A stretch of 64,000 nt of DNA, taken from positions 2,356,759 to 2,420,758 of the forward strand of contig NZ_QCZE01000001.1 of the NCBI RefSeq assembly GCF_003075035.1, in the 5' to 3' direction. Numbering within the stretch: the stretch's first letter is position 1; each line of letters starts with the position of its first letter. The notes below the pieces were generated by a model that had not been told where the DNA came from, ran no database searches, and saw only the letters and a list, made by a program, of their open reading frames with translations. This document shows positions 7,538-15,889 of this stretch, piece by piece. This DNA is from Zobellella maritima (GTDB taxonomy: Bacteria > Pseudomonadota > Gammaproteobacteria > Enterobacterales > Aeromonadaceae). The position numbers and the translations under genes were made by a program.

Positions 7538-9340
7538 TTAGGCCAGGCTAACCAGGGGATCGCCAACGGATACGGCATCCCCCTCTTTCACCAGCACATT
7601 CAGCACCTGACCGGCGCGGGATGCGCGTACTTCGGTTTCCATCTTCATGGCTTCCAGGATCAACAGCACATCACCGGCCGCCACCTGGGTGCCCTGCTTG
7701 GCCACCACCTTGAAGATATTCCCGGCCAGCGGAGCCGGCACGGCCTCGCCGGAGCCGGCTGGCGCAGCAGCAGGCGCTGCAGGAGCCGCTGCGGCCGGAG
7801 CGGGGGCTGCCTGGGCACTGTGTACGGCGCTGATGCTGCCGGAAGGTCCCACTTCCACTTCATAGACCTGACCATCGATCCTGACCGCATACACTTCGGG
7901 ACCACCCGCCGGCTGGCTGGCGGCGCTTGCCGCTTTGGCCTTGGGAGCCTCGGCGCTGGGAGCCGGTTCAAAGGCGCTGGCATCGTCCCGATTACGGATA
8001 AACTTCAGGCCGATCTGCGGGAACAGGGCATAGGTCAAGACGTCGTCCACCTCCGCATCGGCGACCCGCAGCCCCTCGGCCTTGGCAATGTCACCGAATT
8101 CGGCGGTCAGCTTGTCCAACTCGTCACTGAGCAGGTCCGCCGGGCGGCAGGTAATGGGCTCGGCACCGGCCAGGACCCGCTGTTGCAGTTCCTTGTTGAC
8201 CGGGGCGGGTGCCGCACCGTATTCACCTTTCAGGATACCGGCGGTCTCCTTGGTGATGCTCTTGTAGCGCTCGCCGGTCAGCACGTTGATCACCGCCTGG
8301 GTACCCACAATCTGGGAAGTAGGGGTCACCAGGGGAATAAAGCCCAGATCTTCCCGCACCCGGGGGATTTCCTGCAGCACTTCGTCCATCTTGTCGGCGG
8401 CCCCCTGTTCCCTCAGCTGGCTTTCCATATTGGTCAGCATGCCACCGGGAACCTGGGCCAGCAGGATGCGAGAGTCGACCCCTTTCAGGCTGCCCTCGAA
8501 CTGGGCATATTTTTTACGCACCTCGCGGAAATAGGCAGCAATCTCTTCCAGCTTGACCAGATCCAGCCCGGTATCCCGTTCCGTGCCCTCGACCATGGCC
8601 ACCAGGGTTTCGGTCGGCGAATGACCATAGGTCATGCTCATGGAAGAAATGGCCGTATCCAGTATATCAATGCCGGCATCAATTGCCTTCATATGGGTCG
8701 GCAGGCTCAAGCCGGTGGTTGCATGGCAGTGCAGCGCCAGGGGCAGGTCCACCTCGGCCTTGATGCTCTTGATCAGTTTCTCGGCCTCGTAGGGCTTGAG
8801 CAGGCCGGACATATCCTTGATACAGATAGAGTGACAGCCCAGATCCTGCAGGCGCTTGGCCATGTCGACCCACATCTGCAGGGTATGCACGGGAGAGGTG
8901 GTATAGGAAATGGTGCCCTGGGCATGGCCTTCAACAGCGACGGTTGCCTTGATGGCTGTCTCCAGGTTACGTACATCGTTCATGGCGTCGAAGATGCGAT
9001 AGACATCCATGCCGTTGGTGCGGGCACGTTCGACAAATTTGTAGACCAGGTCATCCGCATAATGGCGGTAGCCCAGCAGATTCTGACCCCGCAACAGCAT
9101 TTGCTGCTTGGTCTTGGGCATGGCCTTCTTCAGGGCGCGCAGGCGCTCCCAGGGATCCTCGCCCAGGTAGCGAATACAGGCATCAAACGTCGCACCACCC
9201 CAGGTTTCCAGTGACCAGTAGCCGATATCATCCAGCTTCTCGGCAATGGGTAACATGTCTTCCAGCCGCAGGCGGGTGGCAAGCAGGGATTGGTGGGCGT
9301 CACGCAACACCACATCAGTGATGGCAAGTGGTTTAGTCAT
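7538..9340 (-). CDS. oadA: Oxaloacetate decarboxylase alpha subunit OadA (biotin carrier)
   Basis: A 600-residue cytoplasmic carboxyltransferase. The N-terminal TIM-barrel (about 1-270) carries [17 protein letters not shown] and metal-ligand motif [17 protein letters not shown] helical domain follows (about 290-490). An Ala/Pro-rich linker then leads to a C-terminal biotinyl domain with EAMKMET, biotin lysine at residue 566. It transfers the carboxyl group of oxaloacetate to biotin for OadB. GGAGC precedes the ATG at 9340. All signature residues are present and the length is normal. Confidence 0.97.
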   Translation of the reverse strand: MTKPLAITDVVLRDAHQSLLATRLRLEDMLPIAEKLDDIGYWSLETWGGATFDACIRYLGEDPWERLRALKKAMPKTKQQMLLRGQNLLGYRHYADDLVYKFVERARTNGMDVYRIFDAMNDVRNLETAIKATVAVEGHAQGTISYTTSPVHTLQMWVDMAKRLQDLGCHSICIKDMSGLLKPYEAEKLIKSIKAEVDLPLALHCHATTGLSLPTHMKAIDAGIDILDTAISSMSMTYGHSPTETLVAMVEGTERDTGLDLVKLEEIAAYFREVRKKYAQFEGSLKGVDSRILLAQVPGGMLTNMESQLREQGAADKMDEVLQEIPRVREDLGFIPLVTPTSQIVGTQAVINVLTGERYKSITKETAGILKGEYGAAPAPVNKELQQRVLAGAEPITCRPADLLSDELDKLTAEFGDIAKAEGLRVADAEVDDVLTYALFPQIGLKFIRNRDDASAFEPAPSAEAPKAKAASAASQPAGGPEVYAVRIDGQVYEVEVGPSGSISAVHSAQAAPAPAAAAPAAPAAAPAGSGEAVPAPLAGNIFKVVAKQGTQVAAGDVLLILEAMKMETEVRASRAGQVLNVLVKEGDAVSVGDPLVSLA

Positions 9341-9393
9341 AGTTGACGAAGCTCCGTTAAGTTCCGTTTTCGGTTGTCCTGCCTGAAACAGGC

Positions 9394-9639
9394 TTAGATG
9401 TTTTTATTTTTCTTATATTGCGCGATGGCAGCACTGATGGCGGCCAGCTGCTGCGATGACAGCCCGTTCGTCGCCACCGCAGCCGGGGCGGCAGCGGCGG
9501 GCACAGGGGCTGCCTCGGCAGCAAAGCGGGATAGAACCTTGATTGCCAGGATCACCAGGGAAAGGAAGGAAAAAACAAACGCCATTCCCAGCCCCATCAG
9601 GGAGCCGGCTTCCAGTAGTTGAGATGTAGCATCGGTCAT
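9394..9639 (-). CDS. oadG: Oxaloacetate decarboxylase gamma subunit OadG
   Basis: An 81-residue membrane anchor joining OadA to OadB. The N-terminal helix (about residues 9-35, [21 protein letters not shown]) spans the membrane. An Ala/Pro-rich linker and a soluble tail follow, in place of the His-rich zinc-binding tail seen in some homologues. Two ATGs are close together (9645 and 9639). The AGGAG is 7 bases before the ATG at 9639 but only 1-2 bases before the other, so 9639 is chosen. It is first in the oad operon. Confidence 0.93.
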   Translation of the reverse strand: MTDATSQLLEAGSLMGLGMAFVFSFLSLVILAIKVLSRFAAEAAPVPAAAAPAAVATNGLSSQQLAAISAAIAQYKKNKNI

Positions 9640-9723
9640 CAGCATGCTCCTTGCTGTCTAAATATCCGGCCAAGAGCATACCCAGCTTGAGGCTAGCTTG
9701 GCAATGTTACGATCCTAAAAATG

Positions 9724-9834
9724 TTGTAAAGATTACAAAAAAAATATAAACCAGCCAAAATTACGCATTTTTCATGCTGATATTTAAGAATAAACATGCA
9801 AAAAATGCATCAAATATGTTTTTTGTATACAAAA
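9724..9834. promoter_or_regulatory. Palindrome-rich upstream region of oadGAB
   Basis: Within an AT-rich 285-base gap lie TTGTAA-AGA-TTACAA (9724-9738), GCAT-N5-ATGC (9765-9777), ATGCA-N5-TGCAT (9796-9810) and the perfect 14-base palindrome TTTTGTATACAAAA (9821-9834). The last resembles GntR-family operators. These look like binding sites controlling the pump operon, but no promoter hexamers were assigned with confidence and no cognate regulator gene is adjacent. Confidence 0.45.
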
Positions 9835-9892
9835 TATCGTGAGATGAAGCTGGTGATCGACGACAGGAAGTGGGAACGGGAACTGACAGAAA

Positions 9893-9920
9893 TAAAAAAA
9901 CCGGCAATCAGCCGGTCTTT
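9893..9920 (-). terminator. Terminator of the tRNA-Ser/Arg operon
   Basis: On the minus strand GACCGGC, TGATT and GCCGGT are followed by seven Ts, just after the last tRNA-Arg. Confidence 0.9.
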
Positions 9921-9926
9921 CTTGAA

Positions 9927-10003
9927 TGGCGCATCCGGGAGGATTCGAACCTCCGACCGCTCGGTTCGTAGCCGAGTACTCTATCCAGCTGAGCTACGGA
10001 TGC
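9927..10003 (-). tRNA. tRNA-Arg (anticodon ACG), copy 3 in transcription order
   Basis: A 77-base tRNA with encoded CCA. The acceptor stem GCATCCG/CGGATGC, anticodon loop CTACGAA giving ACG (A34 normally deaminated to inosine) and T-loop GGTTCGAATCC are all present. It is identical in sequence to the copies at 10040 and 10149. Confidence 0.98.
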
Positions 10004-10039
10004 ATTTTTTAACTGCTAAGAAAGGGTTTGACATTCAGA

Positions 10040-10116
10040 TGGCGCATCCGGGAGGATTCGAACCTCCGACCGCTCGGTTCGTAGCCGAGTACTCTATCCA
10101 GCTGAGCTACGGATGC
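10040..10116 (-). tRNA. tRNA-Arg (ACG), copy 2
   Basis: Identical 77 bases to the flanking copies, including CCA, with a 36-base spacer to copy 3. Part of one transcript with tRNA-Ser. Confidence 0.98.
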
Positions 10117-10148
10117 ATTATCTAAATATATAACACTGACTTGAAATA

Positions 10149-10225
10149 TGGCGCATCCGGGAGGATTCGAACCTCCGACCGCTCGGTTCGTAGCCGAGTA
10201 CTCTATCCAGCTGAGCTACGGATGC
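10149..10225 (-). tRNA. tRNA-Arg (ACG), copy 1
   Basis: Identical 77-base tRNA with encoded CCA, 5 bases downstream of tRNA-Ser. The triplet of identical genes after alaS-csrA-tRNA-Ser parallels the serV-argVYZQ cluster of E. coli. Confidence 0.98.
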
Positions 10226-10230
10226 GTAAA

Positions 10231-10323
10231 TGGCGGTGAAGGAGGGATTCGAACCCTCGATGCGGGTATAAGCCGCATACTCCCTTAGCAGGGGAGCGCC
10301 TTCAGCCTCTCGGCCACCTCACC
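10231..10323 (-). tRNA. tRNA-Ser (anticodon GCT)
   Basis: A 93-base class II tRNA with a long variable arm (TATGCGGC...GCCGCAT type stem), acceptor stem GGTGAGG/CCTTCACC region and encoded CCA. The anticodon loop gives GCT, reading AGC/AGU codons. It is first in the stable-RNA operon. Confidence 0.98.
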
Positions 10324-10338
10324 GTGTTTGCGGGGCGT

Positions 10339-10366
10339 ATATTACCGTCAGGCCAAAATAAGTCAA
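10339..10366 (-). promoter_or_regulatory. Promoter of the tRNA-Ser/Arg operon, GC-rich discriminator
   Basis: On the minus strand TTGACT (10366-10361), 16 bases, then TAATAT (10344-10339). It is followed by ACGCCCCGC, a GC-rich discriminator of the kind seen at stringently controlled stable-RNA promoters. Transcription would start about 9 bases before the mature tRNA-Ser. Confidence 0.75.
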
Positions 10367-10457
10367 ACACTTTTCCAACCTGATTTTATCGTTCGAACAG
10401 TCTTTAAACACAATGGGTTAAAAGCCAGCAATCAGAACAAAAAACGCCCCGATATGC

Positions 10458-10649
10458 TTAGTAATTGCCTTCCTGGCCTGGTGCTTTCTCTGCCTGTATG
10501 CGCATGTAAATTTCTTCGCGGTGCACAGAGACTTCTTTCGGCGCGTTCACACCAATGCGTACCTGGTTACCCTTAACACCCAATACGGTTACGGTGACTT
10601 CATCACCTATCATCAGGGTTTCCCCTACTCGACGCGTCAATATCAGCAT
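10458..10649 (-). CDS. csrA: Carbon storage regulator CsrA
   Basis: A 63-residue homodimeric RNA-binding protein that represses or stabilises mRNAs by binding GGA motifs near ribosome sites. It begins [18 protein letters not shown] and contains the RNA-contacting [18 protein letters not shown], almost invariant in gammaproteobacteria. CAGGAGC lies 6 bases before the ATG. It sits between alaS and tRNA-Ser, as in E. coli. The 116-base leader after alaS contains the 13-base palindrome TAGCATTATGCTA (10723-10735). The BarA kinase encoded at 32.8 kb normally controls CsrA through small RNAs, so both ends of that cascade lie in this window. Confidence 0.98.
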   Translation of the reverse strand: MLILTRRVGETLMIGDEVTVTVLGVKGNQVRIGVNAPKEVSVHREEIYMRIQAEKAPGQEGNY

Positions 10650-10765
10650 TTAGGCTGCTCCTGTTTAATCCGATTTTTCGTTATAAATGTTATTTATTAT
10701 CTAATATGTGCGCTAAAAAACCTAGCATTATGCTAAGTCACAGATGGGGGCGATATATTAAAATT

Positions 10766-10794
10766 CAAGGGGCCTGTCGATGACAGGCCCCTTG
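10766..10794 (-). terminator. Terminator of alaS
   Basis: A perfect 13-base stem (10766-10778 with 10782-10794; CAAGGGGCCTGTC and its complement) with a 3-base loop, 4 bases after the alaS stop codon. AATTTTAAT follows on the minus strand. Confidence 0.8.
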
Positions 10795-10798
10795 ATGA

Positions 10799-13423
10799 TT
10801 ATAACCGCTCGCTCAACCAGGGAGTGACCGAAGCCAGCGCCGAGGGCAACCGAGTCGGCTCGGTGCCGCCGGCCTGGGCCATATCGGGCCGGCCGCCGCC
10901 CTTGCCACCCACCTGCTGGGCTACCAGATTCACCAGCTCACCGGCCTTGACCTTGCCGGTCAGGTCCTTGGTAACCCCGGCAATCAGGCTGACCTTGTCG
11001 TCATTGACCGTCGCCAGCAGCACGACGCCAGACTGCAGCTTGTTCTTGAGATCATCCAGGGAGCCGCGCAAAGATTTGGCATCCACTCCGTCCAGGTTGG
11101 CCACCAGCACCTTGATGCCGTTGACTTCCGTCACCTGTTCCAGCAGAGAGGCCCCGGCATGAGCGGTCAGCTTGGCCTTGAGCTGTTCAATTTCCTTCTC
11201 CAGCTGACGGCTGCGATCCAGCACCTGCTTGACCTTGGCGGAAACGGAAAACAAGTCGCCTTTAACCAGGCCCGCCGTCTGGGCGATTTCCTGGTCCAGC
11301 TGGTGCAGATAAGCCAGGGCCGCATCTCCGGTAACCGCCTCGATACGACGGATCCCGGCAGCGATGCCACTCTCCGAGAGTATCTTGAACAGGCCGATAT
11401 CTCCGGTGCGCTGCACATGGGTACCACCACACAATTCGGTTGAGGCATCGCCCATGGCCACCACCCTAACCTCATCTTCGTATTTCTCGCCAAACTGCGC
11501 CATGGCGCCGGTACTTTTGGCGTCATCCAGATCCATCAGGCGGGTGGATACCTCATGGTTGGCCCGGATTTCCCGGTTCACCATATCTTCCACTTCCCGC
11601 ACTTCCTGAGCGCTCATGGCTTCCAGGTGGGAAAAGTCGAAACGCAGCCGGTCCGGCTCGACCAGGGAACCTTTCTGCACCACATGCTTGCCCAGCACTT
11701 TACGCAGGCAGGCATGCAGCAGGTGAGTTACCGAGTGGTTGAGGGCGGTAGCATTGCGGCGAGTACCGTCTACCTCGGCGGTCACCGCTTCACCGACTTC
11801 CAGGGTGCCCAGTTCCAGGTAGCCCAAATGCAGGATGGCGTTGCCCGTCTTCTGGGTATCTTTCACCACAAACAGACCATCATCCATCTTCAGCACACCG
11901 GCATCGCCTACCTGGCCGCCGGACTCGGCGTAGAACGGCGTTTTCTCCAGCACCACGGCCCCTTCCTCCCCGGCGATCAGCGCCGGTACGGCCTCACCGT
12001 CACGGAACAGCGCGATCACCTGGGAAGCGTCGGCCAGATGCTGGTAGCCGGTAAAGGCACTGCGCCCCTCGACCTTGAGCACCTTGGTGTAATCAGCCCC
12101 AAAGTTGGAGGCTTCCTTGGCCCGCTCCCGCTGCTGATTCATCAGCACTTCAAAACCGGCCTCATCTATGCTCAGCTCCCGGTCACGCAACACGTCCGCC
12201 GTCAGGTCGGCAGGGAAACCATAGGTATCGTACAACTTGAATACCACCTCTCCCGGCAGCACCTTGCTGTCGCCAAGCCCCTCGATGGCGTCTTCCAGCA
12301 GCTGCAGGCCCCGATCGAGGGTGCGGGCAAACTGCTCTTCTTCCAGACGCAGTACCTTTTCAATCAAGCCACGCTGGGTATTCAGCTCCGGGTAGGCATC
12401 GGACATCTGTTCACAGAGGGCGCCAACCAGGGTATGGAAGAAGCTGGTGGTCGCCCCCAGCTTGCGGCCATGGCGCACGGCACGCCGAATGATGCGGCGC
12501 AGCACATAGCCACGGCCTTCATTGGACGGCATCACGCCATCGGCGATCAGGAAAGAGCAGGAACGAATATGATCCGCGATCACCCGCAGGGATTTGTTAT
12601 CCAGATCCCGGGTACCCACCGCTTCGGCCGCCGCCTTGATCAGTGCCTGGAACAGATCAATCTCGTAGTTGGAATGCACCCCCTGCAGTATGGTTGCAAT
12701 CCGTTCCAGACCCATGCCGGTATCGACCGACGGCTTGGGGAGTGGCTCCATGGTACCATCGGCCTGGCGGTTGAACTGCATAAACACCAGGTTCCAGATT
12801 TCAATATAACGATCACCGTCTTCTTCCGGGCTGCCGGGAGGCCCCCCCCAGATCTGCTCACCATGATCGTAGAAGATTTCGGTACAGGGGCCACAGGGAC
12901 CCGTATCCCCCATGGTCCAGAAGTTGTCGGAAGCAAATTTTGCCCCCTTGTTATCGCCGATCCGCACAATGCGCTCGGCAGGCACCCCGATTTCCTTGTT
13001 CCAGATGTCGAAGGCTTCGTCATCGGTTTCGTAAACGGTCACCCACAGTTTGTCCTTGGGCAGGTTGACCACACCGGTCAGGAATCCCCAGGCAAAGCGG
13101 ATCGCATCCTGCTTGAAGTAATCGCCGAAGCTGAAGTTGCCCAGCATTTCAAAGAAGGTGTGGTGACGGGCGGTATAACCCACGTTTTCCAGATCATTAT
13201 GTTTGCCGCCTGCCCGGACACAACGCTGGGAAGTCACTGCCCTGTTATAGGCCCGTTGTTCTATCCCCAGGAAAAGATCCTTGAACTGGTTCATGCCCGC
13301 ATTGGTAAACAGCAGGGTCGGATCGTTATGGGGAACCAGCGAACTGGAAGACACGACCTGATGGCCGTGATTGCGAAAATACTCGAGAAACGCGGTGCGT
13401 AACTCAGATGTGGTCATCTGCAT
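10799..13423 (-). CDS. alaS: Alanyl-tRNA synthetase
   Basis: An 874-residue class II synthetase charging tRNA-Ala. The catalytic core begins [13 protein letters not shown] and includes [20 protein letters not shown]. The editing domain has the zinc-binding HSVTHLLH and CGGTH motifs. The C-terminal part has the coiled region and the DHHA1-type [15 protein letters not shown]. The start at 13423 follows AGGAT with 6-7 base spacing; a long in-frame upstream extension to 13564 runs through the recX terminator and is rejected. Length is close to E. coli AlaS (876). Confidence 0.97.
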   Translation of the reverse strand: MQMTTSELRTAFLEYFRNHGHQVVSSSSLVPHNDPTLLFTNAGMNQFKDLFLGIEQRAYNRAVTSQRCVRAGGKHNDLENVGYTARHHTFFEMLGNFSFGDYFKQDAIRFAWGFLTGVVNLPKDKLWVTVYETDDEAFDIWNKEIGVPAERIVRIGDNKGAKFASDNFWTMGDTGPCGPCTEIFYDHGEQIWGGPPGSPEEDGDRYIEIWNLVFMQFNRQADGTMEPLPKPSVDTGMGLERIATILQGVHSNYEIDLFQALIKAAAEAVGTRDLDNKSLRVIADHIRSCSFLIADGVMPSNEGRGYVLRRIIRRAVRHGRKLGATTSFFHTLVGALCEQMSDAYPELNTQRGLIEKVLRLEEEQFARTLDRGLQLLEDAIEGLGDSKVLPGEVVFKLYDTYGFPADLTADVLRDRELSIDEAGFEVLMNQQRERAKEASNFGADYTKVLKVEGRSAFTGYQHLADASQVIALFRDGEAVPALIAGEEGAVVLEKTPFYAESGGQVGDAGVLKMDDGLFVVKDTQKTGNAILHLGYLELGTLEVGEAVTAEVDGTRRNATALNHSVTHLLHACLRKVLGKHVVQKGSLVEPDRLRFDFSHLEAMSAQEVREVEDMVNREIRANHEVSTRLMDLDDAKSTGAMAQFGEKYEDEVRVVAMGDASTELCGGTHVQRTGDIGLFKILSESGIAAGIRRIEAVTGDAALAYLHQLDQEIAQTAGLVKGDLFSVSAKVKQVLDRSRQLEKEIEQLKAKLTAHAGASLLEQVTEVNGIKVLVANLDGVDAKSLRGSLDDLKNKLQSGVVLLATVNDDKVSLIAGVTKDLTGKVKAGELVNLVAQQVGGKGGGRPDMAQAGGTEPTRLPSALASVTPWLSERL

Positions 13424-13495
13424 GGACAATCCTGTTATGTTCCGGAGATCGATAGGCGTTAACCCTGATAATTTAAAAGTTATCCGGCTTAATGT

Positions 13496-13520
13496 AAAAC
13501 GCCCCCTGAGATTGGGGGCG
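13496..13520 (-). terminator. Terminator of recA-recX
   Basis: On the minus strand CGCCCCC, a 7-base loop and GGGGGCG are followed by TTTTACATT. It lies between recX and alaS. Confidence 0.8.
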
Positions 13521-13573
13521 AATATGGCAAAGAAATTGCCCGTCCGTATCCGGTTTGGACACATTTGAAGAGA

Positions 13574-14026
13574 TCAGTCTCCATCCCGACTCATCGCATA
13601 CTGGATATGTTCATGATTGAATCCCCTGCCCTGTAAATAACGTATCCGCCTGGCACGCTCTCTGGGCAGCAGGGTCGCTTCATGCTCAAAACGGGAAAGG
13701 TAGCAGGTCCTGGCCAGCTCAAACCAGTCGACCTCCGCCTCGGCCAGCGCCTGTTCGCCCAGGGACTGGGCAACGCCCTTGTGCATCAGCTCGGCCCTGA
13801 TCCGCATGGGGCCATGCTTTTTCAATACCTGCTGACGCACCAGCAGGGCAGCGAAGCGGCTGTCCTGCAACCAGTTTTGTTGTTCCAGCCGCTCAAGCAC
13901 AGCAGAAACCAGTGGCTCGGGGAATTGCCGCCGGCGCAACTTGGTCATCAACTCACGGCGGCTGTGTTCACGGCGGGACAGCAGCCGCAAGGCGCTGTCC
14001 CAGACCTGTTGGAGGTCGTCATTCAT
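13574..14026 (-). CDS. recX: RecX, RecA regulatory protein
   Basis: A 150-residue all-helical protein that caps and disassembles RecA filaments. Its repeated three-helix pattern is visible: LLSRREHSRRELMTKL near residue 15, VLKKHGPMRIRAEL in the middle, and RARRIRYLQGRGFNHEHI at the end. It lies 79 bases after recA on the same strand, the standard recA-recX arrangement, so it is probably SOS-induced by read-through. Length is typical. Confidence 0.94.
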   Translation of the reverse strand: MNDDLQQVWDSALRLLSRREHSRRELMTKLRRRQFPEPLVSAVLERLEQQNWLQDSRFAALLVRQQVLKKHGPMRIRAELMHKGVAQSLGEQALAEAEVDWFELARTCYLSRFEHEATLLPRERARRIRYLQGRGFNHEHIQYAMSRDGD

Positions 14027-14105
14027 GCGGGAACATCCCTGGCAAAGGGCGGAGAATACTCCGCCTCAGCCCCCGGAACAGGACCGGATAACACGGTCTT
14101 CGAGA

Positions 14106-15173
14106 TCAGAATTCGTGCTCGCCACCGTCGATGCCATCAAGCTCGGGAACCGCAGCCTTGCCCTCTTCATCCTTTGCTGAACCGGGGGCCAGCAACAGCA
14201 TCTGCCGCAGCTGTTGCTCGATTTCGTCGGAGATGGGCTTATGCTCCAGCAGATACTTGATCGAGTTGGCCTTGCCCTGGCCAATCTTGTCGCCCTTGTA
14301 GCTGTACCAGGCACCGGCCTTCTCGATCAGCTTGTGCTTGACGCCCAGCTCGATTAATTCGCCTTCCTTGGAAATCCCCGCACCATAGAGGATCTGGAAC
14401 TCGGCCTGCTTGAATGGCGGCGCCACCTTGTTTTTGACCACCTTGACCCGGGTTTCGTTACCCACTACTTCATCGCCGTCCTTGATCGAACCGATACGAC
14501 GAATATCCAGGCGCACCGATGCATAGAACTTGAGGGCGTTGCCGCCGGTGGTGGTTTCCGGGCTGCCGAACATCACCCCGATCTTCATGCGGATCTGGTT
14601 GATAAAGATGCACAGGCAGTTGGCACTCTTGATATTGCCGGTCAGCTTGCGCAGCGCCTGGGACATCAGGCGGGCCTGCAGGCCCACATGAGAGTCGCCC
14701 ATTTCACCTTCAATCTCGGCGCGAGGTGTCAGTGCCGCCACCGAATCGACGATGATCACATCGACGGCCCCTGAGCGCACCAGCATGTCGCAGATTTCCA
14801 GCGCCTGCTCACCGGTATCAGGCTGGGACACCAGCAGATCGTCCACATTTACGCCCAGCTTGCCGGCGTAAACCGGATCCAGGGCATGCTCGGCATCAAC
14901 GAAAGCACAGACCTTGCCCTGGCGCTGGGCCTCGGCAACCACCTGCAGGGTGAGGGTCGTCTTGCCGGATGATTCAGGGCCGTAGATCTCGACGATACGA
15001 CCGGTTGGCAGGCCACCGATGCCCAGGGCAATATCCAGCGACAGGGAGCCGGTAGAAATGGCCTCGACATTCAAGGCCTTGTTGTCGCCCAGGCGCATAA
15101 TGGAGCCTTTGCCAAATTGTTTTTCAATCTGGCCGAGGGCGGCAGCCAAGGCTTTTTCTTTGTTCTGATCCAT
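14106..15173 (-). CDS. recA: Recombinase RecA
   Basis: A 355-residue DNA strand-exchange ATPase and SOS co-protease. Walker [14 protein letters not shown], Walker [20 protein letters not shown] and the [14 protein letters not shown] loop L2 region are all intact. The acidic C-terminus ([10 protein letters not shown]) is typical. Transcription comes from a textbook LexA-controlled promoter 39 bases upstream. recX follows; pncC (cinA-like) precedes. Confidence 0.99.
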   Translation of the reverse strand: MDQNKEKALAAALGQIEKQFGKGSIMRLGDNKALNVEAISTGSLSLDIALGIGGLPTGRIVEIYGPESSGKTTLTLQVVAEAQRQGKVCAFVDAEHALDPVYAGKLGVNVDDLLVSQPDTGEQALEICDMLVRSGAVDVIIVDSVAALTPRAEIEGEMGDSHVGLQARLMSQALRKLTGNIKSANCLCIFINQIRMKIGVMFGSPETTTGGNALKFYASVRLDIRRIGSIKDGDEVVGNETRVKVVKNKVAPPFKQAEFQILYGAGISKEGELIELGVKHKLIEKAGAWYSYKGDKIGQGKANSIKYLLEHKPISDEIEQQLRQMLLLAPGSAKDEEGKAAVPELDGIDGGEHEF

Positions 15174-15211
15174 GCAAGTCTCCGCTGAATAAAGCGTGTA
15201 ATAACCTAGTG

Positions 15212-15239
15212 AGTATACTGTTTATTCGTACAGTATCAA
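15212..15239 (-). promoter_or_regulatory. recA promoter with LexA (SOS) box
   Basis: On the minus strand TTGATA (15239-15234), a 16-base spacer and TATACT (15217-15212). The spacer is exactly the LexA operator CTGT-N8-ACAG (15218-15233). Placement is the same as at E. coli recA, so LexA would block polymerase until DNA damage. Confidence 0.95.
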
Positions 15240-15247
15240 GTGTGAGT

Positions 15248-15742
15248 TCAACTCAACTGCTGCAGGCAGCCTTCGAGGGCTACAGCGATCGCCTGCAACC
15301 TGACCTCGCTCCGATCGCCGGCCAACGTCAGGCAACGGCTGCTGAGCTTGTCTTCCGGCTGCAGATACCAGGCCAGCCAGACGGTACCGACCGGCTTGTC
15401 GGGGGTTCCGCCACCGGGCCCGGCAATACCACTAATGGCCACGCTCAACTGCGCATCGGAATGCGCGCAGGCGCCTTTGGCCATGGCGATGGCCACAGCT
15501 TCACTGACTGCCCCCTGTTCCGCAATAAGCCCGGCGGGCACACCCAGCATCTCGGTCTTGGCCCCATTGGAGTAGGTGACAAAACTGCGATCAAACCAGA
15601 CGGAACTCCCCGCTATTTCCGTCATGGCATAGGCAACACCTCCACCGGTACAGGATTCCGCCGTGGTGGCCAGAAAACCGCGGGCGGACAGGGCACGCCC
15701 CAAACGTTGGGCCAGCTGAGTAAGGTGTGTATCCCGGTGCAT
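15248..15742 (-). CDS. pncC: Nicotinamide-nucleotide amidase PncC (CinA C-terminal family)
   Basis: A 164-residue enzyme that deamidates NMN to nicotinate mononucleotide, recycling the product of NAD-dependent DNA ligase. Motifs are TTAESCTGGGVAYAMTEIAGSS near the N-terminus and SVAISGIAGPGGGTPDKPVG in the second half. Two adjacent ATGs (15745, 15742) are possible; AGGA lies 7 bases before 15742. The longer frame to 15838 extends into the mutS promoter region and lacks family similarity. It is upstream of recA, as in enteric bacteria. Confidence 0.93.
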   Translation of the reverse strand: MHRDTHLTQLAQRLGRALSARGFLATTAESCTGGGVAYAMTEIAGSSVWFDRSFVTYSNGAKTEMLGVPAGLIAEQGAVSEAVAIAMAKGACAHSDAQLSVAISGIAGPGGGTPDKPVGTVWLAWYLQPEDKLSSRCLTLAGDRSEVRLQAIAVALEGCLQQLS

Positions 15743-15889
15743 CATACGATCCTGAGCTGAGCCAAATATCCTGTTATTATGACGACTTGCCCCGCCGGCG
15801 CAAACCCCGATGACGGCAGGCATCCGGGAGGCAGGCACACCGGTGCCGAAAATACCTTAAAATGAAACCATAAGGCATTGATTGTAAAT

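Noticed and set aside
9927-10225. Regular array of three identical 77-base repeats resembling a CRISPR
   Set aside because: Each repeat folds as a full tRNA-Arg with CCA, and the spacers are short and unrelated in length (36 and 32 bases).
11555-13402. A 615-codon open frame antisense to alaS
   Set aside because: It mirrors alaS codon structure on the other strand, has no recognisable domain or ribosome site, and alaS is complete. Long antisense frames are common in GC-rich genes; the same applies to those opposite dnaG, rpoD, relA and oadA.
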